Origin: Actinomycetota bacterium
GTDB taxonomy: Bacteria > Actinomycetota > UBA4738 > HRBIN12
Direction of reading: 5' to 3'
DNA: 64,000 nucleotides
NCBI GenBank assembly: GCA_026003015.1
Contig: BPGL01000001.1
Location: 314,922 to 378,921 of the forward strand
In this document: piece by piece, positions 9,896 to 18,259 of the stretch
Layout: the number at the start of each line of letters is the position of its first letter
Position numbering within the stretch: the stretch's first letter is position 1
Translations under genes and position numbers: made by a program
The notes under the pieces: model-generated
Seen by the model: the letters and a program-made list of their open reading frames with translations, nothing else
What the model was told of the DNA's origin: nothing
The model's database searches: none

Positions 9896-10752
9896 GCGAC
9901 GGCGCTCCCGCGCGGTCCGCATCCGCGGGTCGACCCGCACCGTCGGTGGTGATCGGCTGGCCGGTCGCCCACAGCCTGTCGCCGGAGATCCACAACGCGG
10001 CCTTCGCGGCGCTCGGGCTGGACTGGGTCTACGTCCCGCTCCCGGTGCCGCCGGGGCGGTCGCGCGGCGCCCTCGCGGGCTGGTGGCGCTCGGGTTCTGC
10101 GGGGGCGAACGTGACGATGCCGCACAAGACCGAGGCGGCGGAGCTGGTCGACGAGCTGTCGGAGGAGGCGGGCGCCTGCCGCGGTGAACACCGTGATCGT
10201 GCGCGGGGGCCGCCGGGTCGGGGCACAACACCGACGCCGCCGGGTTCGACCGGTTCCTCCGACGGCGACGCGGGGTGCGACCCCGCGGGCCGCACGCGCG
10301 CTCCTGTCTCGGGGCGGGCGGGGCCGCCCGGGCGTGCGCCCTCGCCCTCGCGCGGGCGGGCTCGCGCGGCTCGTCGTGGCGGCCCGCGACCCCGCGCGGG
10401 CGAGCCTCGTGCGGGCCCTCGAGGGCGCCCGCGGAGCTCGAGGTCGAGGTGCGTGCCGTTCGAGCGGGCCGCCGAGCTCGGGTGGACCGTCTCGTCGTGA
10501 ACGCCACGCCCCTCGGCGCCGCCGGCGAGAGCCGTCCCGCTCCCGCCGCTCGGCCCGGCGATGCTCGTCGTCGACCTCCTGTACCGGCCGGCACGCCGCC
10601 GTCGCCCAGGCGGCCCGGCCGGCGGGGGCCGACGCGCTCGGGGGCCTGGGGCTCCTCCTCGCACCAGGCGGCCCTGTCGTTCGAGCTGTGGACGGGCGGG
10701 ATCGCCCCGCCGCTCGAGGCGATGTCGGCGCGCCGCGCTGCACGGCGGATGA
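9892..10752 (+). CDS. aroE: Shikimate dehydrogenase (NADP+), frameshifted
   Basis: Reduces 3-dehydroshikimate to shikimate in the chorismate pathway. It starts at GTG 9892, overlapping mltG. Seen: VIGWPVAHSLSPEIHNAAF (shikimate-binding Ser pair), ANVTMPHKTEA with the catalytic Lys, VNTVIVRGGRRVG followed by the NTDAAGF aspartate after one correction, the Rossmann glycine loop GAGGAARACALALARAG, and VVNATPLGAAGES. Slips occur near 10180, 10215, 10310, 10360, 10435, 10590 and 10650. It ends at TGA 10750 overlapping the next ATG. The other aro genes sit beyond the pilus cluster at 23.9 kb, so the pilus genes split an aro set. Confidence 0.9.
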
Positions 10753-11610
10753 GCCGGACGCCCCCGACGACCGGCCCGTCCGTAGCGCTCCGCGGGACCC
10801 AGTCTCAAGCGTCTCCCACGCGCCCGGTCCGATGCCTGGGTCGAGGCCATGGACGACCTCACTCGGCGCTGGCGCAGCGCGTCGCCCTCAGCGGTCGGTG
10901 ACGTGCGCGGGGCTGTCTCGTGCTCTCACGGGACGGCCTGGTGCTGGGCTCCTTCCCCGACGACGACGCGGAGCACCTCAAGCCGGCCTGGTTGCGCTTC
11001 GCGACGCTGGGCGACGCCCGCAAGAGGCTTCGTCGAGTTCGGCGGCGAGGTCTGGGCGTTCGTCCGTCGCGGGCCCTACGCCGGCCTTCGTCGTCGCCGG
11101 GACCTCGGTCCGCCCGGGGGTCGCTCATCGATCTCATGGAGCAGGCGCTGCTCACCGCCGAGGAGGCCCGGCCGAAGCGGGAGCCGCTCCGCGTCGCCCG
11201 AGCCGGGCCGCGCGGCGCCCTCCGGCAAGCCCCGGACCTCCGCTCCACGCGGAGCCTCCGAGCGCGTCCCCGAGGTCGTCGCCGCCCCGGAGAGCCCCGC
11301 GCCGGCCGACCGCCGGGCGTGGCGGCGCACGACCGCCCGCGGCGGCCGGGGCCGGGGCGACGCCGGCGTGACCGACGGGCCGAAGGCCCCCGCGCCGCAG
11401 GACGCGGCAGGGCCCGCCGCGGACGCCCCCGCGGGGGACGCCGGCCCGGCACCCGCCCCGACCCGTGAGGAGCCCCAGCCGACGGGGCGGCGCACGCCCG
11501 CCGCGAGCGCCTGCCGTCGGCGCGGGCGGCCGGAGGAGGACGCGGAGATCGACCGGGTCCTCCTCGCCAAGGAGTTCTCCCGGCTGCTTCAGCTCGAGCC
11601 CGGACGGTGA
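10749..11610 (+). CDS. Hypothetical protein with possible Roadblock/LC7-like domain, first gene of the pilus cluster
   Basis: The reading frame is recovered only after several corrections (about 10790, 10870, 10910, 11035, 11085, 11120, 11245). The best-conserved-looking part runs CAGLSVLSRDGLVLGSFPDD, LKPAWLRFATLGDA, FVEFGGEVWAFVRRGPYA, then IDLMEQALLTAEEARP. This is about 100 residues of alternating strands and helices of the size and style of Roadblock/LC7 (MglB-like) domains. A long Pro/Ala-rich tail follows and ends AEIDRVLLAKEFSRLLQLE. ATG 10749 overlaps the aroE stop. Position directly before pilB suggests a pilus-linked role, possibly with a small GTPase or ATPase partner, but the fold call is tentative. 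Confidence 0.5.
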
Positions 11611-11662
11611 CGAAGATGGTGCCTGACGTGGGCTGGGATCGACCACGAGGACCGTCGGGCGA

Positions 11663-13346
11663 GTGACCACCGTGAGGCGGAAGTCCAAGCAGCTCGGGCA
11701 GATCCTGATCGAGCAGGGGCTCATCACCCCGGAGCAGCTCGAGGCCGCCCTCGAGGAGCACCGCCGACCCCGAAGTCCCTCGGCCGGGTCCTCATCGACA
11801 TGGGCATGATCAAGGAGCCCGACCTCGTCCGGGCCCTCGCCGAGCAGGTCGGGCTGGAGTTCGTGGACCTCTCCGAGCCCAGATCGATCCCGGCCGCGCG
11901 CCTCGCTCCCCGAGCCCCTGGCCCGCCGCTACCGCGCGCTGCCGATCGGGGAGCGCGACGGGAAGCTCCTGGTCGCGATGTCCGACCCGGCGAACGTCTA
12001 CGCCCTGGACGACATCCGGGCTCACGACCGGGCGGGACGTCCAGCCCGTGGTGGCCACCGCCAGCGACGTCGAGCAGGCGATCCAGCGCTTCGCCAGGGG
12101 GACCAGGTGGAGGCAGCCTCGCGATCGAGGCGCGAGGCCGCTGGAGGCCGAGGCGAGACCGAGGATCGAGGCCGCCGTCGAGGACGCGCCGATCGTGAAG
12201 CTCGTGAACGCGATCATGACCCAGGCCGTCGCCGATCGCGCCTCCGACGTCCACATCGAGCCGACGGAGAAGGACGTGCGGATCCGGTTCCGCGTGGACG
12301 GCGTGCTCCACGAGGCGATGCCCCGCCCCGAAGAACATCCAGAACGGGCTCATCAGCCGCCTCAAGGTCATGGCCGACCTGAACATCGCCGAGAAGCGGG
12401 TGCCCCAGGACGGCCGGATCAGCATGAAGGTCGGGGGCCGGCAGCTCGACCTCCGGGTCGCGACGCTGCCCACCGTGTACGGCGAGAAGGTCGTGATCCG
12501 GGTCCTGGACAAGAGCAACGCCCTCCTCAAGCTCGAGGAGCTGGGCTTCCTGAGGACGCCTACGAGCGCTTCGAGCGGTCCTTCCGCAAGCCCTACGGCG
12601 CGATCCTCGTGACCGGGCCCACCGGGTCGGGCAAGTCGACCACGCTGTACGCGACCCTCAACATCCTCAACAGATCGACCGGAACATCATCACGGTCGAG
12701 GACCCGGTCGAGTACCGGCTCCCGGGCGTGAACCAGATCCAGGTCAACCCCAAGGCCGGGCTCACGTTCGCCTCGGCCCTCCGCTCGATCCTGCGGGCCG
12801 ACCCCGACATCGTCCTGATCGGGGAGATCCGCGACCGCGAGACGGCGATGATCGCCGTCGAGTCCGCCCTGACCGGCCACCTCGTGCTCTCCTCGCTGCA
12901 CACGAACGACGCGCCCGAGCGCGATCACGCGCCTCACCGAGATGGGGGTGGAGACCTTCCTCGTGGCCTCCGCGATCGACTGCGTGGTCGCCCAGCGCCT
13001 CGCCCGGCGGCTGTGCGACCGGTGCAAGGAGCCGTACGTCCCGCGACGCCGCAGGAGCTCCGCGAGGCCGGGTTCCCCGACGGCAGTGCCCGGATCCACC
13101 AGCTCTACCGGCCCGGTCGGGTGCGAGGCGCTGCTGCCCGGACCGGCTACCGGGGACGCTTCGGCCTGTACGAGGTGATGCCGATGTCGCGAGGAGATCG
13201 AGCGGCTGACCGTGGAGCGCGCGTCGTCCGAGGCGATCCGGGCGGTCGCGCTCGAGCAGGGGATGATCGACCTGCGCGCCGACGGCCTGATGAAGGCGAT
13301 GCAGGGACTCACGTCCATCGAGGAGATCGCGAGGGTGGTGAAGTGA
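11663..13346 (+). CDS. pilB: Type IV pilus extension ATPase PilB (GspE family), frameshifted
   Basis: Cytoplasmic hexameric ATPase that powers pilin polymerisation. The GTG start gives an N-terminal MshEN/GspE-N domain ([32 protein letters not shown]). Then come [20 protein letters not shown], Walker [20 protein letters not shown], the Asp box [18 protein letters not shown], Walker [17 protein letters not shown] and the His box [14 protein letters not shown]. The paired-cysteine zinc site is [13 protein letters not shown] plus VGCEA. It ends at TGA 13344. About ten single-base slips break the frame. It is the first of pilB-pilT-pilC, ATGA-coupled to pilT. Confidence 0.93.
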
Positions 13347-14517
13347 TGATGAGCATCGCGAGCGCCGGACGAGCAGGAGGTGGCGATCCCGATCCCCGAG
13401 CTCCTCGAGGTCGTCCTGGAGCGAGGAGCGTCGGACCTGCACCTCACGGCAGGGGCTCCGCCGACGATCCGTCTCCACGGCGACCTCGTCAGGCTGGACG
13501 AGTACCCCGTGATGACCCCGCAGGGCCTCCAGGGGATGATCTACGCGATCCTGCCGCAGCGGATGCGGGAGCGCTTGGAGCAGGACCTCGAGCTCGACAT
13601 GTCGCTACTCGCTCCCCGGGAAGGCCCGGTTCCGCGTGAACGTGTACTTCCAGCGGGACTCGATCGGGGCCGCGTTCCGCCTGATCCCCTACGAGATCAA
13701 GACCATCGAGGAGCTCGGGCTGCCGCAGCGTGGTGGCGGACCTGGCCCGCTACCCCCGCGGGTTCGTGGTCGTGACCGGGCCCACCGGGTCCGGGAAGTC
13801 GACGACCCTCGCCGCCATGGTGGACATCGTGAACCGCGAGCGCCGGCCCACATCATGACGGTGGAGGACCCCATCGAGTTCCTCCACAAGCACCAGAACT
13901 GCATCGTGAACCAGCGGGAGGTCGGCGCCGACACGCACAGCTTCGCCGCCGCCCTCAAGCACGTCCTGCGCCAGGACCCGGACGTGATCCTCGTGGGCGA
14001 GATGCGCGACCTGGAGACGATCTCCACGGCCATCACCGCGGCCGAGACGGGGCACCTGGTCTTCGCCACCCTGCACACGCAGGACGCCCCGCAGACGATC
14101 GACCGCATCATCGACGTCTTCCCGCCGCACCAGCAGCAGCAGGTCCGGGTGCAGCTCGCCACGACCCTCCAGGGCGTCGTGACCCAGCAGCTGCTCCAGA
14201 CGGCGGACGGTCGGGGGCGGGTGGTGGCGGTCGAGGTCCTCGTGTGCACCCCCGCCGTCCGGAACCTGATCCGCGAGGGCAAGACCCACCAGATCTACTC
14301 GATCATGCAGGCCGGCGGCCGGTTCGGGATGCAGACGATGGACCAGGCCCTCGCCAACCTGGTGAAGGCGGGCAAGATCACCCAGCAGCTCGCGTACGAG
14401 CGCTGCCACGATCCCGAGGAGCTGAACCGGCTGATCGGCGGGGCGAGCGCCGGCTACCAGGCCGGCGCCGGGGCCGCGGCGGCCGTCGGGCTGTCCGTCG
14501 GCGGGTACCAGTACTGA
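13346..14517 (+). CDS. pilT: Type IV pilus retraction ATPase PilT, frameshifted in its first half
   Basis: Retraction motor for twitching or pilus disassembly. After an early slip near 13370 it reads [20 protein letters not shown], then [20 protein letters not shown], Walker [33 protein letters not shown], Walker [17 protein letters not shown], the His box [17 protein letters not shown], and [14 protein letters not shown], which matches the AIRNLIRE retraction motif characteristic of PilT. Further slips lie near 13612, 13730 and 13842; from 13850 to the stop it is clean. ATG 13346 overlaps the pilB stop; ATG 13349 is an alternative. Confidence 0.93.
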
Positions 14518-14537
14518 GGCCGAGGAGCGCGAGCGCC

Positions 14538-15753
14538 ATGCCGACCACGTTCGAGTACAAGGTCCGGGACCGCGCCGGGAACCTGGTCACGGGGCAGCTC
14601 GTCGGGGACAGCGAGCTGATCGTCCTCCAGAAGCTCCGCGAGCAGGGCCTGACCCCCATCGAGGTCCGGAAGGCGAACGCCGGGCTCCGGATGGAGATCA
14701 ACCTCCGCCCGGGCCGGGTGAAGCTGAAGGATCTGGCGGTCTTCTGCCGCCAGTTCGCCACCATGGTGAACTCCGGGCTGCCGATCCTGCGCGCGCTCGC
14801 GATCCTCGCCGAGCAGACCGCGAGCAAGGAGCTGCAGAAGATCCTCACCCAGGTCCGGACCGACGTCGAGCAGGGCTCCTCCCTCTCGGGGGCGCTGGCC
14901 AAGCACCCCAAGGCCTTCAGCGACCTGTTCGTCGCGATGGTCCGGGCCGGGGAGACCGGGGGCGTGCTCGACGACGTCCTCCTCGACGGCGGCCGAGACG
15001 ATCGAGAACGAGGTCGAGCTGCGCCGGAAGATCAAGTCGGCGATGACCTACCCGGTCGTGGTCGTGGTCCTCGTCGTCGCTGATCATGGCGGCCATGCTC
15101 CTCTTCATCGTGCCGCAGTTCGAGGCGATCTACGCCAGCCTGGACAGCCCGCTGCCCCTGCCGACGCGGATGCTCCTCGGCGCCTCGCGGCTCGTCCGCA
15201 CGTTCTGGTGGCTCGTGCTCCTCGGGGCGATCGGCGGTCGGTTCGCGTTCCGCCGCTACAAGCGGACGCCGGCCGGGCGGGCCCAGGTCGACGCGCTGAA
15301 GCTCCGGGTCCCCGTCTTCGGTCCGCTGTTCCACAAGGCGGCCCTGGCCCGGTTCTCGAGCACCTTCGGGATGCTGCTGCAGCTCCGGCGTCCCCATCCT
15401 CCAGGCCCTGGAGATCGTGAAGGACACGGTGAACAACCAGGTCATCGCCCGGGCCGTGGCGGACGTCAAGGGGAGCGTGCGGGAGGGCGAGTCGATCGCC
15501 AAGCCCCTCGCCAAGCACGCCGTCTTCCCCCCCATGGTGGTGCAGATGCTCGCGGTGGGGGAGGAGACCGGCGCCGGTCGACACCATGCTCGACAAGGTC
15601 GCCCAGTTCTACAACTCGGAGGTGGAGGCGACGGTCGACGCCCTCACCTCCCTCATCGAGCCGCTGCTGATCGCGGTCATCGGCGGGGCGGTCGGTGCCG
15701 CCGTCATCGCCCTCTACATGCCGATGTTCAACATCATCAACCTGATCCAGTGA
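14538..15753 (+). CDS. pilC: Type IV pilus inner-membrane platform protein PilC (GspF family), frameshifted
   Basis: Polytopic membrane platform that couples the PilB/PilT motors to pilin. It begins MPTTFEYKVRDRAGNLVTGQ and has two GspF domains. The first contains LAVFCRQFATMVNSGLPILR and VAMVRAGETGGVLDDVL; the second contains KAALARFSSTFGMLLQ and VVQMLAVGEETGA. Membrane segments are near YPVVVVVLVV and AAMLLFIVPQF, and at the end (LIAVIGGAVGAAVIALYMPM). Slips near 14985, 15082, 15388 and 15577 split the frame. It ends at TGA 15751, the last gene of the pilBTC unit. Confidence 0.93.
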
Positions 15754-15793
15754 TCCGCCCTCGCCCGGCCCCGGAGCGATCCGGGGGCCGGCC

Positions 15794-15825
15794 GGCTCAA
15801 GGAGCGGCCCGAAGCGGCCGAAACC
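15794..15825 (+). promoter_or_regulatory. Two-box element upstream of pilA, candidate FliA/WhiG-type sigma promoter
   Basis: GGCTCAAGG at 15794, exactly 15 nt, then CCGAAACC ending at 15825. The same boxes with the same 15-nt spacing recur before the second pilin gene at 16444. CTCA ... GCCGAA is close to what is known for FliA/WhiG-family promoters in actinobacteria (established in outline; assignment here is inference). CTCAAGG (15796-15802) and CCTTGAG (15824-15830) also form an inverted repeat, so an RNA or protein-binding role is an alternative. Confidence 0.5.
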
Positions 15826-15880
15826 TTGAGGCGACGCGCATCACGGGGATGCGCGCGGACCTTCCTGGAAGGAGGGAGAC

Positions 15881-16366
15881 ATGCTCAAGGGGCTCTTGAA
15901 GCGGGTCCGCGAGGACGAGGGCTTCACCCTGATCGAGCTGATGGTGGTCGTCCTGATCATCGGCATCCTGGTCGCCATCGCTCTGCCCACGTTCCTCGGG
16001 GCTCGCGAGCGCGCCCAGAACCGGGCCGCGCAGTCGTCGCTCCGCAACGCCCTCGCGGCCGCGAAGACGGCGTTCACGGACACCGACGACTACAGCGGCG
16101 CGACCGACGCCGACCTGGACGCGATCGAGCCGTCCCTCACGTACGTCGACGGCACCACGGCCTCTACCGGGCCGACCGAGGTGAGCGTCTCGGTCTACAA
16201 CTCGGACGCCAACTGGGCCGCGGCCGCGATGTCGGAGTCCGGGACGTGCTTCTGGATCGACGACGTGTCCGCCGGCACCGGCGCCGGGACCTTCTACGGG
16301 TCGACGACGACCGCCGCCGACTGCACGGGCGCAGACGCCCAGGGCGCGAGCGCGAGCAGCTGGTAA
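15881..16366 (+). CDS. pilA: Major type IV pilin PilA
   Basis: Structural subunit of the pilus. It has a 13-residue basic leader, MLKGLLKRVREDE, ending G before FTLIELMVVVLIIGILVAIA, the classic prepilin cleavage site (G/F) with Glu at +5 and a long hydrophobic helix. The globular part is rich in Ser, Thr and Asp and has two cysteines (SGTCFWID and TAADCTGAD) able to form a C-terminal disulfide loop. Length is 161 residues, and the frame is intact. The Shine-Dalgarno GGAAGGAGGG lies 6-8 bp upstream. A two-box promoter-like element and a strong downstream hairpin make this a separately controlled unit. Confidence 0.95.
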   Translation: MLKGLLKRVREDEGFTLIELMVVVLIIGILVAIALPTFLGARERAQNRAAQSSLRNALAAAKTAFTDTDDYSGATDADLDAIEPSLTYVDGTTASTGPTEVSVSVYNSDANWAAAAMSESGTCFWIDDVSAGTGAGTFYGSTTTAADCTGADAQGASASSW

Positions 16367-16380
16367 GCCGACGGCTTACC
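16362..16380. repeat. Perfect inverted repeat spanning the pilA stop codon
   Basis: GGTAAGCCG, one A, CGGCTTACC: 9-bp perfect arms whose left arm contains the pilA TAA stop. It lies 10 bp before the larger terminator hairpin. Too tight a loop for a simple RNA hairpin at full length, so a dimeric protein site or cruciform is as likely as an RNA role. Confidence 0.55.
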
Positions 16381-16390
16381 GGCGCAGCAT

Positions 16391-16418
16391 GGAGGGGCGG
16401 CCTGCGGGCCGCCCCTCC
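16391..16418 (+). terminator. Strong hairpin after pilA
   Basis: GGAGGGGCGGCC / GGCCGCCCCTCC with a TGCG loop: a perfect 12-bp stem 24 bp after the pilA stop. No U-tract follows, as is common for high-GC actinobacterial terminators. It would uncouple abundant pilA mRNA from the minor pilin genes, which have their own upstream element at 16444. Confidence 0.75.
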
Positions 16419-16443
16419 GCCGTTCCCCGGTCGGTCGAGGAGA

Positions 16444-16475
16444 GGCTCAAGGGGGTCCCCCGACCGACCGAAACC
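16444..16475 (+). promoter_or_regulatory. Second copy of the two-box pilin promoter-like element
   Basis: GGCTCAAGG at 16444, 15 nt, CCGAAACC ending at 16475; boxes and spacing are identical to the element before pilA, while the spacer differs. If it is a promoter, transcription starts at about 16480, which excludes ATG 16477 as the start of the next gene and favours ATG 16489. Confidence 0.5.
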
Positions 16476-16488
16476 CATGGGGAGAGCC

Positions 16489-17764
16489 ATGCGGAACCCG
16501 CGCGCGCACCCGCACCGCCTCCGCCGTGAGGAGGGCTTCACGCTGGTCGAGGCGATGGCCTCGCTCACGATCCTCACCGTGGCGGCCTTCGCGATCGCCC
16601 AGGCGATCGCCTTCGGTCTGAAGACGAGCGGCATGTCCCGCCAGCGCCTCGCGGCCCGGGCGGCGGCCGAGCAGCAGATGGAGCTCGCCCGCGCGCTCAA
16701 CTACGACACCCTGGTGCTCAACGACGCGGCGCCGATCCCCCATGAGAGCGACCCGAGCCACCCCGACCACTGGGTGAACGAGGCGGCGCAGACGTTCGAC
16801 CCCGACGGCGCCGGCAGCCTCGCCGCGGAGCCGATCATCCGCCAGGCGGGCGCCTCACCGGCCCTGCAGCACGTCCAGGCCCCCTTCGAGGCGGGGAACA
16901 CCTCGTTCGAGGTCTACCTGTACGTGACGTGGGTGGACGCGCCCGGGGACGGGTTGGGGGTCGGCCGACGCGGCCGACGGTGACGGCGACGGCGTCTCGG
17001 ACGCGAACGGCCAGGACCACAAGCGCGTGACCGTGGCGGTCCGTTGGCGCGACGGCGCGACCGGCGACTGGCGCCTCGAGCGGATGAGCTCGCTGTTCTC
17101 GCGAGGCGTCGTGCCCTACCACGCGACCTCGGGCACGCCCTCGCCGAGCCCCTTGGGATCCCCGAGCCCCTCGCCCTCGCCGAGCCCGTCGCCCCTCGCC
17201 GAGCCCGTCGGGATCCGGGCCCGCCTGCAGCGTGACGATCGCCGGCGGCGCCGCCTACACGACGCAGACCGTCGTCACGCTCACGCTCTCCTCGAGCCAG
17301 AGCCCGACCCACATGCAGTTCTCGAACGACGGCTCGACCTGGGGGACGAAGGAGGCGTACGCGACCTCGACGATCTACACGCTGCCCTCGGGGGGGAGGG
17401 GACGAAGACGGTCTACGTCCGGTGCTGGACGAACGACACCGTCGGGCCGGTGGCGAGCGACACGATCATCCTCGACTCGACGCCGCCGGGTGCCCCGACG
17501 AACCTGCAGGCCTCCTCGAGCGTGTCCGGGTCGACGAGGTACGTGACGCTCACGTGGTCCGCGCCCTCGCCGCTCGGCGACGTCGTCGGCTACCGCGTGT
17601 ACCGGAGGCTCACGACCTCGAGCACGTGGACCCAGGTCGCGTGCAGCGGATCGGGAACGACCTGCTCCGACAGCTTCAAGAAGCAGGACCACTACGAGTA
17701 CTACGTCGTCTCCTACGACGCGGCCGGCAATGAGAGCGCGCACAGCAACCACGTCACGGTCTAG
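16489..17764 (+). CDS. Minor pilin-like protein (PilV type) with C-terminal fibronectin type III domain, frameshifted
   Basis: Prepilin leader MRNPRAHPHRLRREEG is followed by FTLVEAMASLTILTVAAFA, with cleavage expected after the Gly. Slips near 16960, 17215 and 17395 are needed to join a long extracytoplasmic part. That part has a Pro/Ser/Thr linker (about 17140-17215), a beta-rich stretch (CSVTIAGGAAYTTQTVVTL), and a fibronectin type III-like domain (PPGAPTNLQASSSVSG ... VGYRVYRRLTTSSTWTQVA ... YYVVSYDAAGNESAHS). Four hundred-odd residues is long for a minor pilin, so the tip subunit may carry an adhesive module. ATG 16477 is an upstream in-frame alternative but overlaps the promoter-like element. 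Confidence 0.8.
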
Positions 17765-18246
17765 CGAGCAGGGCTTCACCCTCGTGGAGCTCCTGGTCAC
17801 CTTCGCGCTGCTCGGCATCGTCGCGACGGCGGTGATCGGGATCGCGATGCGGGCGTTCTCCGACACCGCGACGATCGTCGATCGCCGCGACGTGTTCGCC
17901 GACGGGCGGCTCGCGCTGGACCGGCTGAGCAAGCAGCTCCGGCAGGCCGAGTCGATCGACACCGCCTGGAGCACCACGAGGCAGGTCAGGTTCACCGGCT
18001 ACCTCAACGGGGCGAGTCGGGACGTTCGCCTGGCGCGTCGTCGGCTCAGCGCCTCCGTACCGCCTGCAGGAGTCCCGCAACGGCGGCACGACCTACACGA
18101 CGGTCGTCTCGTCGCTCGCGAGCCCGGATGTGTTCACGCTGACGACGCACGGCGGGGTCGCCGACCAGGTGACGATCGACCTGACGCTCACGACCCGCAC
18201 GACGACCGTCGCCCTCAGATCCGACGTCTTCTTGCGCAACGCCTGA
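17730..18246 (+). CDS. Minor pilin-like protein (PilW/GspJ type), one frameshift
   Basis: ATG 17730 lies inside the 3' end of the previous gene (35-bp overlap). The leader ends EQG before FTLVELLVTFALLGIVATAV, a standard prepilin peptidase site. The body (RDVFADGRLALDRLSKQLRQ) has the helix typical of PilW/GspJ minor pseudopilins. One slip near 18020 joins it to a beta-rich part (YRLQESRNGGTTYTTVVSSL) ending FLRNA at TGA 18244. It is presumably part of the pilus priming complex with the flanking genes. Confidence 0.8.
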
Positions 18247-18259
18247 GAGGAGTTCATCG

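Noticed and set aside
15796..15830. CTCAAGG/CCTTGAG arms as a cyclic-di-GMP riboswitch before pilA
   Set aside because: None of the conserved GEMM aptamer bases are present, and the second copy of the element lacks the second arm. A sigma-factor promoter fits both copies better.
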